In this document: piece after piece, positions 28,302-38,526 of the stretch | Numbering within the stretch: the stretch's first letter is position 1 | Layout of the letters: the number at the start of each line of letters is the position of its first letter | Assembly (NCBI GenBank): GCA_913031435.1 | Contig: CAJWFD010000008.1 | Location: 1 to 63,592, forward strand | Reading direction: 5' to 3' | Length of the DNA: 63,592 nucleotides | Source: an uncultured Cryomorphaceae bacterium | Lineage (GTDB): Bacteria; Bacteroidota; Bacteroidia; Flavobacteriales; Schleiferiaceae | The notes under the pieces: model-generated | The model's input: the letters and a program-made list of their open reading frames with translations, nothing else | What the model was told of the DNA's origin: nothing | The model's database searches: none | Translations under genes and position numbers: made by a program

Positions 28302-30680
28302 TTAAAATTTAATACGGTAAGCAATAGATGGTATGATAGGGAAAAGTCCATACTCACGTAAGACTGGATTTCCTTGATCATCAGTTGATGCATCTAAGAA
28401 GAATGGATTCAGGTGATTGTAGGTATTGTAGGTACTAAAGATCCACCATCTGTCGTAGTTTGATAACTTTTTATGAAAGCTCAGACTCAGGTCTAATCTA
28501 TGGTAAGCACTCATCCGGTAGGCATTCTTGTCAGATGGACGATCCACAAAGGCTTGTTGCCCTTGAAACCATCCCAATCCATTAGGTAGAGCGGTTATGA
28601 AGGAGAATTCAGGTAGTGTTATAGCTCGACCGGTTCCGTAGACCCATGCGCCACTAAATGCAACGTTTTCGGTAAAATCGTGCGATAGTACCGCGGAGAA
28701 ATCATGTCTGCGATCGTAGGTATAAAAGAATTTTTCTCCACCGTTGATCTCGTCAAACTGGCGAAAATTCCAACTCAAGGTATAGCCGATCCATCCGTTT
28801 GTTTTTCCAGCTTTTTTCTGAGCGAAAAACTCTAGGCCATAACTTTCACCTGAGCCTTGGGTAACCTTGTCTTCCCAGCTTTCATCGTCCAATGAAAACA
28901 AGAAGTTAGCACCTTCTTTAAAGCTGACTAGGTTATCCATTTCTTTATAATAACCCTCGATACTTAATTCCAATTGTTTAAGATTTTTAGCCAATCCTGC
29001 TGCATATTGACGAGATTTCTGTGGTTTAATATTTGCTGTGGAAGGAACCCATAAATCTGTAGGTAACCCTATACCTTCATTTGTCAAGAGATTAACAAAC
29101 TGCATCATATCCGCATAAGACGCTTTAAAGGCGATGTTTCCGGGAAGACTGTAATTCATGCCAAACCTAGGTTGTAAACTAGCATAGGTGGTACCTTCAA
29201 CGAACAGCGTTGTAAAATGAAGACCTCCATTAATCTTAAATTTGTCATTTACGGTCCACTCATCTTCTGCATAGGCGAAAAGTTCGTTCGAGTATACATC
29301 AGCTCCACCTATTAGAGTGTCTAAATTGAATCCACTGCTCACGAATTCTAAATTAGTCGCTCCAGGAGAGAAGGTATGGTTCGTATATCCTGCGCCAAAA
29401 CGAACATAATGGAGAGGACTGTGTGCATAGTCGAAATCTAATCGGCCACCATAATCTTCTATTCCTGAGCGGTAGAGGGCTGCAAAATTTTCTGACTGTT
29501 GTCCAGTTGTATCAGGGAAGTTAGGTTGATAGGAACTTTCGTTGATGATCCTTGTGTTGAAATTGTACAGAGATCTTGTCGCTATGGCGTTAGAGAAAAG
29601 TTTTGGAGACCATTGGTGGTTCCAGCGTGCCGCGGTTATAGAGTTTTGCCAGTCAAGTCCAAAGTCAATTTTGTTTGTATTTTGAATAGAGGATTCTTCA
29701 CTCTTCACTCCAAAATCATCTTTACCCTGGAAATGACTTAAGTAGAGTCGATCATTCTTACCTACTTTATAATTCACCTTCGCATTCATATCATAGAAGT
29801 AGTAGGTAGGAGATGTGCTAAAATCAGGATCTTGTGAGTTGATGTTAGCCAGAAATGGCTTTGCTAAAAGATCTAAATAGGTACGTCGCCCGGAAACCAT
29901 AAACGATGCCTTATCCTTAATGAGTGGACCCTCTAAAGTTAATTTTGAAGCGATAATGGATGCAGTGGCGTCCCCATGAAACTCACGGAGATTACCTTCC
30001 TTCATATTAATCTCTAAAACAGACGATAACCTTCCACCGTAACGCGCAGGAAATCCCCCTTTCGTTAAACTGACGTTTGAAATAGCATCCGCGTTAAAGA
30101 CAGAAAAGAAACCGAAAAGATGGTTCACGTTGTACAAGGGAACACCATCTAATAAAATAAGATTTTGATCCGGAGATCCACCACGAACGTAAAGCCCAGA
30201 AGTTCCTTCACCACCACTTTGAACTCCGGGGAGAAGTTGAAGAGTTTTCATGATGTCTACTTCGCCGAATATAGCAGGAAGCGACTTAAGCTGCTTAATG
30301 GGTACTTCTATTTTTGACATCTGAACTTGCTCTTGGATCCTTGATCCCTCTGAGGCAACTACATCTACTTCGTTCAGCATGTTCTCGGAAGCAATCATTT
30401 CGAAATTGGAACTAATATTTTGACTAAGGTTAACTTCAAAATCCTGATTCGCATACCCCAAATACGTTAGACGCAGAACGTGTTTACCTTCTGGAAGTGT
30501 AAAGGAATAGAAGCCGTACACATTCGTGGCTGTACCTAGCTTAAGTTCAGGCGACCAAAGATTAACACCGATCAGTGCTTCTCCAGTTTTTGAATCAGAA
30601 ACATAGCCACTGATGGTCTTCGTTTGTGCAAAACTTAATGTCCCAGACACACAAAATAGTGCGAGTAAAAGATTTTTCAT
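28302..30680 (-). CDS. TonB-dependent outer-membrane receptor with carboxypeptidase-regulatory-like domain
   Basis: The 792-residue protein has a signal peptide (cleavage after SFAQ). An N-terminal CarboxypepD_reg-like domain (20-105) contains SGYVSDSKTGEALIGVNL and YGFYSFTLPEGKH. The plug follows with LPGVQSGGEGTSGLYVRGGSPDQNLILLDG in consecutive parts near 150-180. A 22-strand barrel is predicted from alternating residues up to the C-terminal ...IAYRIKF, ending in Phe as outer-membrane proteins do. It transports a ligand using TonB-ExbBD energy. With the DUF4249 lipoprotein it forms a two-gene unit; no metal or sugar clue is adjacent. Confidence 0.92.
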   Translation of the reverse strand: MKNLLLALFCVSGTLSFAQTKTISGYVSDSKTGEALIGVNLWSPELKLGTATNVYGFYSFTLPEGKHVLRLTYLGYANQDFEVNLSQNISSNFEMIASENMLNEVDVVASEGSRIQEQVQMSKIEVPIKQLKSLPAIFGEVDIMKTLQLLPGVQSGGEGTSGLYVRGGSPDQNLILLDGVPLYNVNHLFGFFSVFNADAISNVSLTKGGFPARYGGRLSSVLEINMKEGNLREFHGDATASIIASKLTLEGPLIKDKASFMVSGRRTYLDLLAKPFLANINSQDPDFSTSPTYYFYDMNAKVNYKVGKNDRLYLSHFQGKDDFGVKSEESSIQNTNKIDFGLDWQNSITAARWNHQWSPKLFSNAIATRSLYNFNTRIINESSYQPNFPDTTGQQSENFAALYRSGIEDYGGRLDFDYAHSPLHYVRFGAGYTNHTFSPGATNLEFVSSGFNLDTLIGGADVYSNELFAYAEDEWTVNDKFKINGGLHFTTLFVEGTTYASLQPRFGMNYSLPGNIAFKASYADMMQFVNLLTNEGIGLPTDLWVPSTANIKPQKSRQYAAGLAKNLKQLELSIEGYYKEMDNLVSFKEGANFLFSLDDESWEDKVTQGSGESYGLEFFAQKKAGKTNGWIGYTLSWNFRQFDEINGGEKFFYTYDRRHDFSAVLSHDFTENVAFSGAWVYGTGRAITLPEFSFITALPNGLGWFQGQQAFVDRPSDKNAYRMSAYHRLDLSLSFHKKLSNYDRWWIFSTYNTYNHLNPFFLDASTDDQGNPVLREYGLFPIIPSIAYRIKF

Positions 30681-30761
30681 AATGGAGTTTAAGTGCGAAG
30701 CTTTAGGGTTCGCTTATATCTTGGTTGACCGCTGATCTGCATAAATCATACCATAATTACC

Positions 30762-31679
30762 TTAAAAGGGTAGGATACGATGGGCTCCAAAAGGTTTGAA
30801 TTCTCCAAACCCTAATTGCTCCGCGGTTAAGGTGGTGAACTGACTCTCAGGAATACAGCCAATAAGCTCACTAGATGGAGCATCACAGTTGAATTCCTGA
30901 GCCAATTCTGCAACCCGCAAAAAAACATCACAGACTCCTATGATATCAGGCTTAGTTAGATTACAGCTTACTTGGACGATATCCCGATCGGGAAGATGCC
31001 ATCCTATGGATTTAACCCCTTGAAGCCCACCGTCGCGCTCTCGGATTAATCCTGCTATTTTCTTTGCGATGGGCAACAACTGCGCTGCAGGCAAGCCCGA
31101 TAAGTTGACATTGTAGGCAACCATTAACGATCTGATCCCTATGGCAGTAGCCCCGTGTTTCTCTACAGATGAATTATAGGTCACTGGACCGAAATCAGGA
31201 AGTTCACCGCGGATGAAGCGTTCGTGTAAGCCTTCGTATTGTCCGCGGCGTATATATGACAAATCTTTTTGTCCGACGTTGCGCGTAAGACCTTCATAGC
31301 CGTAGAGGGCTACTTGAAACTCTTGTGCTATTTGTGCTGCAAAAACCATAGTACGATCCTTAAAGTCCTTTGTGAAATGCGGATCATCTAACAGGACAAA
31401 GGGGCACACATCTACAGCCCCCATTCGTGGATGTACACCAGTATGTTTCCGCATATCTACATGCGATAGCGTAAGCCTAAATAGGATCCTAGTAGCCTGA
31501 AAAACTTCTTTCAGTGGTCCGGTGTATGTGAAAACGGTTCTGTTTGCACTGTGCCCGGGATCTACAAAATGTAAGATAACATTAGGGACTGATTCAATAC
31601 CTTTTGAAATTAGGCGCAGCAAGACGGGATCCGTGGAGGAAATATTAGGGATACATTCTATGCGGTAGTTGTCTAGCAT
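30762..31679 (-). CDS. ftcD: Glutamate formimidoyltransferase
   Basis: The 305-residue protein corresponds to the formiminotransferase N- and C-subdomains only, without the cyclodeaminase half of the fused mammalian FTCD. Seen: ECIPNISSTDPVLLR at the start, LRLTLSHVDMRKHTGVHPRMGAVD with the catalytic HTGxHPR region near residue 80-90, and NVNLSGLPAAQLLPIAKKIA near 190. It transfers the formimino group of N-formimidoyl-L-glutamate to tetrahydrofolate, the last step of one histidine-degradation route. The start overlaps the hutG stop by one base. No cyclodeaminase (fchA) is encoded in the window. Confidence 0.9.
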   Translation of the reverse strand: MLDNYRIECIPNISSTDPVLLRLISKGIESVPNVILHFVDPGHSANRTVFTYTGPLKEVFQATRILFRLTLSHVDMRKHTGVHPRMGAVDVCPFVLLDDPHFTKDFKDRTMVFAAQIAQEFQVALYGYEGLTRNVGQKDLSYIRRGQYEGLHERFIRGELPDFGPVTYNSSVEKHGATAIGIRSLMVAYNVNLSGLPAAQLLPIAKKIAGLIRERDGGLQGVKSIGWHLPDRDIVQVSCNLTKPDIIGVCDVFLRVAELAQEFNCDAPSSELIGCIPESQFTTLTAEQLGFGEFKPFGAHRILPF

Positions 31680-32665
31680 TATTCGCTGAAGATGTGTGCT
31701 TTAACAAAATCGGAAACTAATAATGCCAATCCACGGCCTACATGTGCAAATTCTTGCTCATTCGTTACACGTCCCTCACACAGGTGAAAATAGTGCGGTG
31801 AAAAATCTAATGCATAAATCATTTTACGTACTTGGTCCATGGAAAATCCACTGATGCTCTGTGCACTCGAGGGAAAATTGGCCATCACATCTACATCCAA
31901 CTCTAAGCCATAATGTTCGCCAAGGTGATCACCAATACGCACAAACACCTCTTCGAGTTGCTCTTCACCTGACATTAAGTCCTCGTAACTGGCTAAATCT
32001 ATGTTTTCATGATTCTCGATTCTTTGCCAAATGTGTTCTGCGGTATAATTCTCTTGAACACCCAATATAAAATATTGCCCTAAATACCCCTCTTCCATGG
32101 CATAGGTAAAACCGTTTCCACTATGTCTTCCCTCTGTATTTCTAAGGTCAGTATGCGCATCAATATTTAAGCAATGTATAGGCATCCCTTTGGCGAGACT
32201 GGTACCAGATAAACAACCATAGGCATTGTTATGTCCTCCACCTATTACGATTGGGATGGCACCCTTTTGAATAATACGCTGGACGATGCGTTGAATTACG
32301 ATATCGTTTGAAGCGGTTGCAGATCGCAGTAGATCGGTTTGTTCATGAGGTATTTTACTGGTTGCGACCACTGCGCCAAGCACAGCCACCTGCGATGAAG
32401 GGAAAAATCTATTTGTCTGTAGATTACAGAAGTAGGATAGGAAAGCCTGATAACTTTCTTGAGCACCGCCTCGTCCGTAGTTCGCCCTAACGCCAAAATC
32501 CTCTTCGACTCCCACGATTACAAATTTGAATGGCAGTTCATCTTCGTTGGCCCAATGCTCTGGCGATATGGCACTGATGACCTGCCCAAGCCTTTGTTCG
32601 CCCGCTCTAATACTTGTTCTGGAAACAAGATCGCTACTCGAATAATGCTCTAGTATTGTGCTCAT
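31679..32665 (-). CDS. hutG: Formimidoylglutamase (arginase/ureohydrolase family)
   Basis: The 328-residue ureohydrolase-fold protein has the binuclear manganese motifs: GGGHNNAYG near 150, NIDAHTDLR near 178 and ELDVDVMANFPSSAQ near 268. The last differs slightly from the usual SxDxDxxDP, as in formimidoylglutamases. It hydrolyses N-formimidoyl-glutamate to glutamate and formamide. Its 4-nt overlap with hutI and 1-nt overlap with ftcD place it in a histidine-utilisation operon. It is odd that HutG and FtcD, which consume the same substrate by different routes, are encoded together. Agmatinase-type activity is the alternative but fits the context less well. Confidence 0.85.
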   Translation of the reverse strand: MSTILEHYSSSDLVSRTSIRAGEQRLGQVISAISPEHWANEDELPFKFVIVGVEEDFGVRANYGRGGAQESYQAFLSYFCNLQTNRFFPSSQVAVLGAVVATSKIPHEQTDLLRSATASNDIVIQRIVQRIIQKGAIPIVIGGGHNNAYGCLSGTSLAKGMPIHCLNIDAHTDLRNTEGRHSGNGFTYAMEEGYLGQYFILGVQENYTAEHIWQRIENHENIDLASYEDLMSGEEQLEEVFVRIGDHLGEHYGLELDVDVMANFPSSAQSISGFSMDQVRKMIYALDFSPHYFHLCEGRVTNEQEFAHVGRGLALLVSDFVKAHIFSE

Positions 32666-33903
32666 ATAATGTGTCCTGCTAAAATGGTCTGCTCAACATG
32701 ATTGGTGCCAAAATCATAGCAAATGAACTCTATGGAAGGAATTTCTCGGGTAATTAACAGGTCTGCATCTTTTCCAATGGTAATTGAACCTTTGCGGTCG
32801 GATAATTGTAAGGCTGCTGCACCATTAATTGTGGCAGCATTCAGTGCTTCGGCTGGTGTCATTTTCATTTTTGCACATGCCATGTTACACACCAGTTGCA
32901 TGTTACCCGTGGGACTTGAGCCTGGATTATAATCGGTGGCTAAGGCAACGATGGTATTGCTGTCAATTAAACGCCGTGCTGGTGCATAGGGGATCCCCAG
33001 GAAATAGCTACAAGTTGGAAGTAGCGTTGCGATGGTATTGCTGCCTTCCAGTGCTTTAAATGCGGACTCGGACATTACCTCTAAATGATCCACGCTTAGC
33101 ACACCTGCATCTACAGCACGCGGTATAGCTCCAATATCATAGAATTGGTTTACATGGATTTTAGCCGGTAATCCATACGTAGCTGATGCCTCCAGTATAG
33201 CCTCTAAGGCATCAATTTTAAAGTAATCACGTTCAATAAATCCATCTATAAAAAGAGCCAATTTCTCCTTGCTCACCACAGGCATAAGGGTGTCCAGCAT
33301 GTATCTTGTATACTGGGCGCCATCCATAGCTTGATCTTTCGCCCATTGTGGAAGGGCATGTGCTGCGAGAAAGGTGGGAACTAGGGTGGCGTGGCTCGTT
33401 GCGTTGAGTGCCTTGACGGCCCTTAGCAGCTTCAATTCGCCTTCTGGATCAAGTCCGTAGCCACTTTTTACCTCTAATGTACCTGTTCCATAGGTAATTA
33501 GCTTGTTGAGTCTGGCTTGAGCTTGGATGAAGAGTTCTTCGGAGGTAGCTTTTGCCACTTTTTGAGCACTATTCAATATTCCACCTCCTGCTTCGGCAAT
33601 TTCCTCGTAGCTCGCTCCATTTAAGCGAAGGTTAAATTCTTGCTCTCTGGTACCTGCGTAAACTACATGTGAATGTGAATCCACAAAAGCAGGGAGTACG
33701 GACTTTCCACGGCAGTCTTTTAAGGTCATTTCGTCGTGTGGACAATCCTTCATAGGACCGAAATCAGCAATCTTTCCATCCTTGATGGTCAGAAAAGCAT
33801 TAGACATAGTTGGAAATTCACCCAGTGCTTTGCCACGTAATGCTTGCGTGGCTGCCGGTTGAATACCACCTAGGTGTTTGATGTTAACGAGTCGAATGTT
33901 CAT
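32662..33903 (-). CDS. hutI: Imidazolonepropionase
   Basis: The 413-residue amidohydrolase-superfamily enzyme has the metal-binding [13 protein letters not shown] near residue 70 (HxH), [16 protein letters not shown] near 145, [11 protein letters not shown] and VDHLEVMSE for further metal histidines, and [17 protein letters not shown] with the catalytic Asp near 315. It opens the imidazolone ring of 4-imidazolone-5-propanoate to give N-formimidoyl-glutamate. It is first in the operon hutI-hutG-ftcD; hutH and hutU are not in the window. Its upstream region overlaps the divergent aroC leader. Confidence 0.93.
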   Translation of the reverse strand: MNIRLVNIKHLGGIQPAATQALRGKALGEFPTMSNAFLTIKDGKIADFGPMKDCPHDEMTLKDCRGKSVLPAFVDSHSHVVYAGTREQEFNLRLNGASYEEIAEAGGGILNSAQKVAKATSEELFIQAQARLNKLITYGTGTLEVKSGYGLDPEGELKLLRAVKALNATSHATLVPTFLAAHALPQWAKDQAMDGAQYTRYMLDTLMPVVSKEKLALFIDGFIERDYFKIDALEAILEASATYGLPAKIHVNQFYDIGAIPRAVDAGVLSVDHLEVMSESAFKALEGSNTIATLLPTCSYFLGIPYAPARRLIDSNTIVALATDYNPGSSPTGNMQLVCNMACAKMKMTPAEALNAATINGAAALQLSDRKGSITIGKDADLLITREIPSIEFICYDFGTNHVEQTILAGHII

Positions 33904-33948
33904 GCTCCAATGTTACGAAGAATGCGTTGTGTTTCCTACTTTAGTGGC

Positions 33949-35013
33949 ATGCCCGGAAATACAATTGGACAATCATTAGTGCTCACAACCTATGGTGAAA
34001 GTCATGGAGAGCAAATAGGAGGAATTTTAGACGGTATGCCTTCAGGTATAGAGGTAGACATTGCAGCGGTTCAGAACGCGCTAGACAGACGTCGGCCGGG
34101 TCAAAGTCACCTGACTACAGACCGCAATGAAGTGGATCAAGTTCGTTTTCACAGCGGAGTCTTCAAGGGAAAAACAACAGGAACCCCGATCGCTTTCTCT
34201 ATTCTTAATAAAGACCACCAGAGTAAAGATTATGCTGACCTTGATAAGGTGTATCGACCGTCACACGCAGATTATGTGTATGATGCGAAGTATGGACATC
34301 GAGATTATCGAGGTGGTGGTCGATCAAGCGCTCGTGAAACGGCATGTCGTGTAGTCGGAGGTGCTTTAGCAGGACTTTTAATGCCGGAAGTACAGGTACG
34401 TGCATGGACTTCAAGCGTCGGGCCAATTGAGATTAAAACAAATTGGCAGCATTTAGATCTTACTCAGATTGAGGCCCATCCAACGCGTTGTCCAGATCCT
34501 CAAGCTGCAGGAGAAATGGAGGCATATATAGAACATGTTCGAGAGGAGAAAGACAGTACTGGGGGTACGGTCACTGCAGTTATAACAGGTGTTCCTGTTG
34601 GGTTAGGTGAGCCGGTATTTGATAAACTTCAAGCAGATTTAGCAAAAGCCATGTTGAGTATTAATGCTGTAAAGGGATTTGAAATTGGCTCAGGATTCTC
34701 AGCTGCAGCCATGCTTGGCAGTCAACATAATGATGAGATCGGAAAGAACTTTCAAACAAAAACTAACAATGCCGGAGGCATCGTTGGAGGTCTGAGTAAT
34801 GGTGCTCCAATAGAATTAAAAGTAGCATTTAAACCAGTGGCGACTATAGGGAAGGCACAAGAGACCGTAAACAGTCAAGGAGAAAAAGTGGTACTCGCCG
34901 CTAAAGGACGACACGACCCGTGCGTAGTTCCGCGTGCCGTACCTATTGTAGAGGCCATGATAAAACTGGTTCTCGCAGATCATTATTTAAGAAACATTAA
35001 ATACACAAGATGA
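33949..35013 (+). CDS. aroC: Chorismate synthase
   Basis: The 354-residue enzyme starts MPGNTIGQ...[14 protein letters not shown], the normal N terminus of the family; an upstream in-frame ATG (33874) would overlap hutI and is rejected. Further signatures: [17 protein letters not shown] near 45, [22 protein letters not shown] near 105-127 in parts, and [19 protein letters not shown] near the C terminus. It makes chorismate from EPSP using reduced FMN, the last step of the shikimate pathway. A TACTTTAG box lies 4 nt before the ATG. The next gene overlaps by 4 nt (ATGA). Confidence 0.95.
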   Translation: MPGNTIGQSLVLTTYGESHGEQIGGILDGMPSGIEVDIAAVQNALDRRRPGQSHLTTDRNEVDQVRFHSGVFKGKTTGTPIAFSILNKDHQSKDYADLDKVYRPSHADYVYDAKYGHRDYRGGGRSSARETACRVVGGALAGLLMPEVQVRAWTSSVGPIEIKTNWQHLDLTQIEAHPTRCPDPQAAGEMEAYIEHVREEKDSTGGTVTAVITGVPVGLGEPVFDKLQADLAKAMLSINAVKGFEIGSGFSAAAMLGSQHNDEIGKNFQTKTNNAGGIVGGLSNGAPIELKVAFKPVATIGKAQETVNSQGEKVVLAAKGRHDPCVVPRAVPIVEAMIKLVLADHYLRNIKYTR

Positions 35014-36452
35014 AAAAAATCTCACTTCCACTCCAGATTATTATAGGTCTGGTATTAGGTATTCTATGGGCCTTAACCAGCTCTTCTATGGGCTGGTCTT
35101 CCTTCACTATGGATTGGATTGCTCCGTTTGGTCAGATTTTTATTAATCTGTTGAAATTGATAGCGATTCCTTTGGTGTTATTTTCTATCATCGCTGGAAT
35201 TGGTAATCTAAGTGATACCGCTACGCTAGGACGAATGGGAGTAAAGACCCTGGTTCTGTATATAGGTTCTACGATTCTCGCGGCATCTGTTGGGATGTTG
35301 CTTGCTAACACCTTCAATCCGGGAAAACAAGCATCTCAGGAGCAATTGCAAATCAATCGACTCGCCTACGAGATGTGGGTGAATCAAACAGAGGGTGTTG
35401 AGTTTTTTGATGACCTGCGTCTCTCTGAAGATCCTTCAATGTCTGTCTACATGGATGCTGCCGCTCAAGCACTGGCCGAGCAACAGGCGAATGAAGAATT
35501 AAATGCCAAAATTGCTACAGCAGGAAGTACTAAAAAGCAGTCGCCCTTGCAGTTCTTTATTGACATGGTGCCGTCTAATATTTTCGTTTCATTCAATAAT
35601 TCACTGATGATTCAGGTGATCTTCTTTGCCATCTTCTTTGGGGTCACCATGGTGATGCTTCCAAAAAAGATAATGAAGCCCGTATCTGATGTGGTTACTG
35701 GTTTATCCGAGGTCTTTATCAAAATGGTAGACATCATTATGAAGGGAGCTCCGTTTTTCGTGTTCGCTCTTCTGGCGGGTAAATTAGCGGAGATGGCAGG
35801 TGATGAACCAGGTCGTTTGGTTGAAATTTTTAAAGCACTGGGTGCCTATACAACCGTGACAATCGCGGGTTTATTGTTTATGATTTTAGTGCTCTATCCA
35901 TCTGTGATGTCTTATCTGATATCTAGAAAAACCAAGTTATCATTTACACAAAGCTGGGTATACTTTATGCGTGGAATTCGCCCAGCACAACTTCTTGCGT
36001 TTTCTACCAGCTCTACGGCAGCGACCCTTCCGGTGACTATGGATTGTGTGCGGGATAACCTAGGAGTTGATGAGGAAATAAGTTCTTTCGTTCTTCCAGT
36101 AGGTGCAACGGTGAACATGGATGGGACTGCTCTGTATCAAACAGTCGCAGTAATATTCATGGCCCAATTCCATATGATTGACCTCACCTTCGTACAGCAG
36201 GCGACCATCATTCTTACTGCTACCTTAGCCTCTATTGGAGCTGCTTCAGTTCCTTCAGCAGGACTGATCATGTTGATCGTAGTATTGGAATCTGTAGGTC
36301 TCAATCCAGCATGGATAGCCATTATTTTTCCAGTTGACAGAATTATCGATATGGTACGAACGGTACTTAACCTGACTGGTGATGCAGCGGTAAGTACGAT
36401 TATAGCGCTGTCAGAAGATAAACTTACCGTAGTCGAAACTCCTGATTCGTAA
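35010..36452 (+). CDS. Dicarboxylate/amino acid:cation symporter (DAACS/SLC1 family)
   Basis: The 480-residue transporter has eight membrane segments and two re-entrant loops. [17 protein letters not shown] lies in TM2, [14 protein letters not shown] in re-entrant loop 1 near 335, and [19 protein letters not shown] (NMDGT sodium/substrate site) near 367. A polar insertion of about 80 residues (roughly 105-190) lies between early helices, longer than in GltP/GltPh. Substrates in the family are glutamate, aspartate, C4-dicarboxylates or serine; the exact one is not readable. It overlaps aroC by 4 nt and the PorE-like gene by 1 nt, so the three are one operon. Confidence 0.92.
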   Translation: MKKISLPLQIIIGLVLGILWALTSSSMGWSSFTMDWIAPFGQIFINLLKLIAIPLVLFSIIAGIGNLSDTATLGRMGVKTLVLYIGSTILAASVGMLLANTFNPGKQASQEQLQINRLAYEMWVNQTEGVEFFDDLRLSEDPSMSVYMDAAAQALAEQQANEELNAKIATAGSTKKQSPLQFFIDMVPSNIFVSFNNSLMIQVIFFAIFFGVTMVMLPKKIMKPVSDVVTGLSEVFIKMVDIIMKGAPFFVFALLAGKLAEMAGDEPGRLVEIFKALGAYTTVTIAGLLFMILVLYPSVMSYLISRKTKLSFTQSWVYFMRGIRPAQLLAFSTSSTAATLPVTMDCVRDNLGVDEEISSFVLPVGATVNMDGTALYQTVAVIFMAQFHMIDLTFVQQATIILTATLASIGAASVPSAGLIMLIVVLESVGLNPAWIAIIFPVDRIIDMVRTVLNLTGDAAVSTIIALSEDKLTVVETPDS

Positions 36453-38452
36453 TGCGCAACATTTTCCTCGTACTCTTCGCTTTTGCTTGTTTTTTGTTAC
36501 CAGAGCAGGTACTTGGGCAGCATGGGACAGTCGCTTTGGGAGTCTATTGTGGGGATGGAGATAAAAGCCCAGAAAAACAGATTCAAAAGGCGGTTCGCGC
36601 ATTGAATGCGAAGGATTATCCCAGTGCTCAGGTATATATTGGCGCGGCTTTACGCGTGAATGAAGGAGACCAGCACGCGTTGTATTTAAAGGGCGAATGG
36701 GCCATGCGAACCAGCAGATTCGAATTGGCTGAGGCGCATTGGAAACGTCTTGTTAAACGCTGTCCTGGCTATAAACCTGACCTTCTGTATCAAGTTGGAT
36801 CATTAGCGCTCGCTGGTGGTCGACCTGAAGAAGCCAAAACTTATTTTGAAAAATGGTTATTACGGGATGACCGCGAGTATGGTTATGATCGGGAAGTTGA
36901 AGGTATGCTTGAAGAAATTAATATAAAGGAGACCTTTTTCGCATCTCCTGTCCCGTTTGATCCCAAGCCCGCAAGAGATGTAAATACAAGGTTTGATGAA
37001 TACCTTGCCGCGATGACCCCTGACGGCTCGCAATTGTATTTCACAAGAAGAAGTAAGAAACGCAATAAATACGATGGTCCTGGAGCTCCTATGAGGAACG
37101 TGGAGGAGTTTAGTGTCTCACAAGTTCAGGGAGAGCGAGCGGGGATGCCTTTTTTTGAAGAAGGACAGGCTCTCACTTCTCCTTTTAATTCGCAATACAA
37201 TGAAGGTGGGCCAACGATGACCGCAGATAACAAGCTGATGGTCTTTACCATTTGTGAGCGAAATCCTAAAACAGGTAAGCAAAACTGCGATCTGTATTAT
37301 ACCACTTTTGGATATGGGGTTTGGAACGGGATTAGACCCGTGAATAGTGTTAATGAGCCAGACAGTTGGGAAAGTCAGCCAAGTATTAGTCCAAATGGAG
37401 ATGTTTTATACTTCGCTAGCGACCGCAGGTCAGGAGAAGGTGGCTTAGACATTTATAGGAGTATCAAGACTTTAAATGGTAATTGGAGTGCTCCTGTTAA
37501 TTTAGGACCAACCATCAATACCGCTAAAAATGAAAAGAGTCCGTTCATTCATCCGGACAGCGAAAGTCTTTATTTCGCGAGTAACGGTCATCCAGGAATG
37601 GGAGGTTATGATTTATTCAAGAGTAAGTCGGGTAAATTGGCTTGGGACAAACCTCAAAATCTGGGATATCCAATTAACACAGAAAAAGATGAGATAGGGT
37701 TAATGGTGACTTTAGACGGTATGCAAGCGTATTTCGCGTCAAATAAAATCAACAGCGCGAATGGCTGGGATATTTACTTTTTTGATCTTTATGAGGCCAT
37801 TCGTCCGGAGGAAGTTGTTTTGGTAAAAGGAACATTGAAGAAAGACCAGTATGCCTCTGATGATAACGCAAAAGTGGTTCTGAAAAATAGCACTACAGGG
37901 AAGGAAACCACACTTATGGTAAGTGAAGATGACGGGAGTTTCACTGCAGTGATAAAAAAAACGGAAGCCAATGAGCTGCTGCTTAAAGTAGAAGCTAAAA
38001 AAGCGGCATTTAGTGCGGCACCGCTTCGATTGAGTTTAGCTTCTTCAGGGCCGCCAGGAAAAGTTGACCGATTAGAAGTTGGCTTAGAACATAAGGAGCT
38101 CGAGGAAGGCGGAGCCTATCCCATTCCTCATATTCTGTTCGAGACAGCTTCAGATCGATTAGATCTTCAAAGTAAATTACTCATCGCCGAATTTGCCGAA
38201 TTCTTATCAGGAGCAGCCAATCTTAAGGTTCAAATACAAGGTCATACAGATAATATCGGTGATGCTGCTGCAAACCTAAACCTGTCCAAAAGACGTGCTA
38301 AGAGTGTTGCTGACCTGCTTTATGACTTAGGTATATCCGCGGCCAGACTATCGCACAAGGGGTTTGGGGAATCAAAACCTATGGCGCCAAACGATTCACA
38401 AGTGGGCCGATCATTAAACCGGCGTACGGTCTTTGTGGTAACACAACTGTAA
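36452..38452 (+). CDS. PorE-like envelope protein (TPR - WD40-like propeller - CRD - OmpA C-terminal)
   Basis: The 666-residue protein has a signal peptide ending VLGQ, with no lipobox Cys seen. TPR-like helices span about 40-150 (AVRALNAKDYPSAQVYIGAAL). PD40/WD40-like beta-propeller repeats span about 180-440, with repeated SPNGDVLYFASDR and HPDSESLYFASNGHPGMGGYDL units. A carboxypeptidase-regulatory-like beta sandwich covers about 445-530. The OmpA_C peptidoglycan-binding domain covers about 545-666 (QIQGHTDNIGDAAANLNLSKRRA and GFGESKPMAPND). This domain order is that of PorE, the T9SS component proposed to tie the complex to peptidoglycan. Inference: PorE-type T9SS support; other OmpA/PD40 proteins share the layout. 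Confidence 0.85.
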   Translation: MRNIFLVLFAFACFLLPEQVLGQHGTVALGVYCGDGDKSPEKQIQKAVRALNAKDYPSAQVYIGAALRVNEGDQHALYLKGEWAMRTSRFELAEAHWKRLVKRCPGYKPDLLYQVGSLALAGGRPEEAKTYFEKWLLRDDREYGYDREVEGMLEEINIKETFFASPVPFDPKPARDVNTRFDEYLAAMTPDGSQLYFTRRSKKRNKYDGPGAPMRNVEEFSVSQVQGERAGMPFFEEGQALTSPFNSQYNEGGPTMTADNKLMVFTICERNPKTGKQNCDLYYTTFGYGVWNGIRPVNSVNEPDSWESQPSISPNGDVLYFASDRRSGEGGLDIYRSIKTLNGNWSAPVNLGPTINTAKNEKSPFIHPDSESLYFASNGHPGMGGYDLFKSKSGKLAWDKPQNLGYPINTEKDEIGLMVTLDGMQAYFASNKINSANGWDIYFFDLYEAIRPEEVVLVKGTLKKDQYASDDNAKVVLKNSTTGKETTLMVSEDDGSFTAVIKKTEANELLLKVEAKKAAFSAAPLRLSLASSGPPGKVDRLEVGLEHKELEEGGAYPIPHILFETASDRLDLQSKLLIAEFAEFLSGAANLKVQIQGHTDNIGDAAANLNLSKRRAKSVADLLYDLGISAARLSHKGFGESKPMAPNDSQVGRSLNRRTVFVVTQL

Positions 38453-38471
38453 CAATTGTCCCGTAAATAGC

Positions 38472-38507
38472 AAAAAAAAATCCCCAACCGTTAAGGTTGG
38501 GGATTTT
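38472..38507. terminator. Bidirectional Rho-independent terminator
   Basis: A9-TCCCCAACC-GTTAA-GGTTGGGGA-T5 lies between the stops of the PorE-like gene (plus) and rplS (minus). It gives a strong stem with T tracts on both strands. Confidence 0.9.
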
Positions 38508-38526
38508 TGATTTCTCAGGCGTTTGC

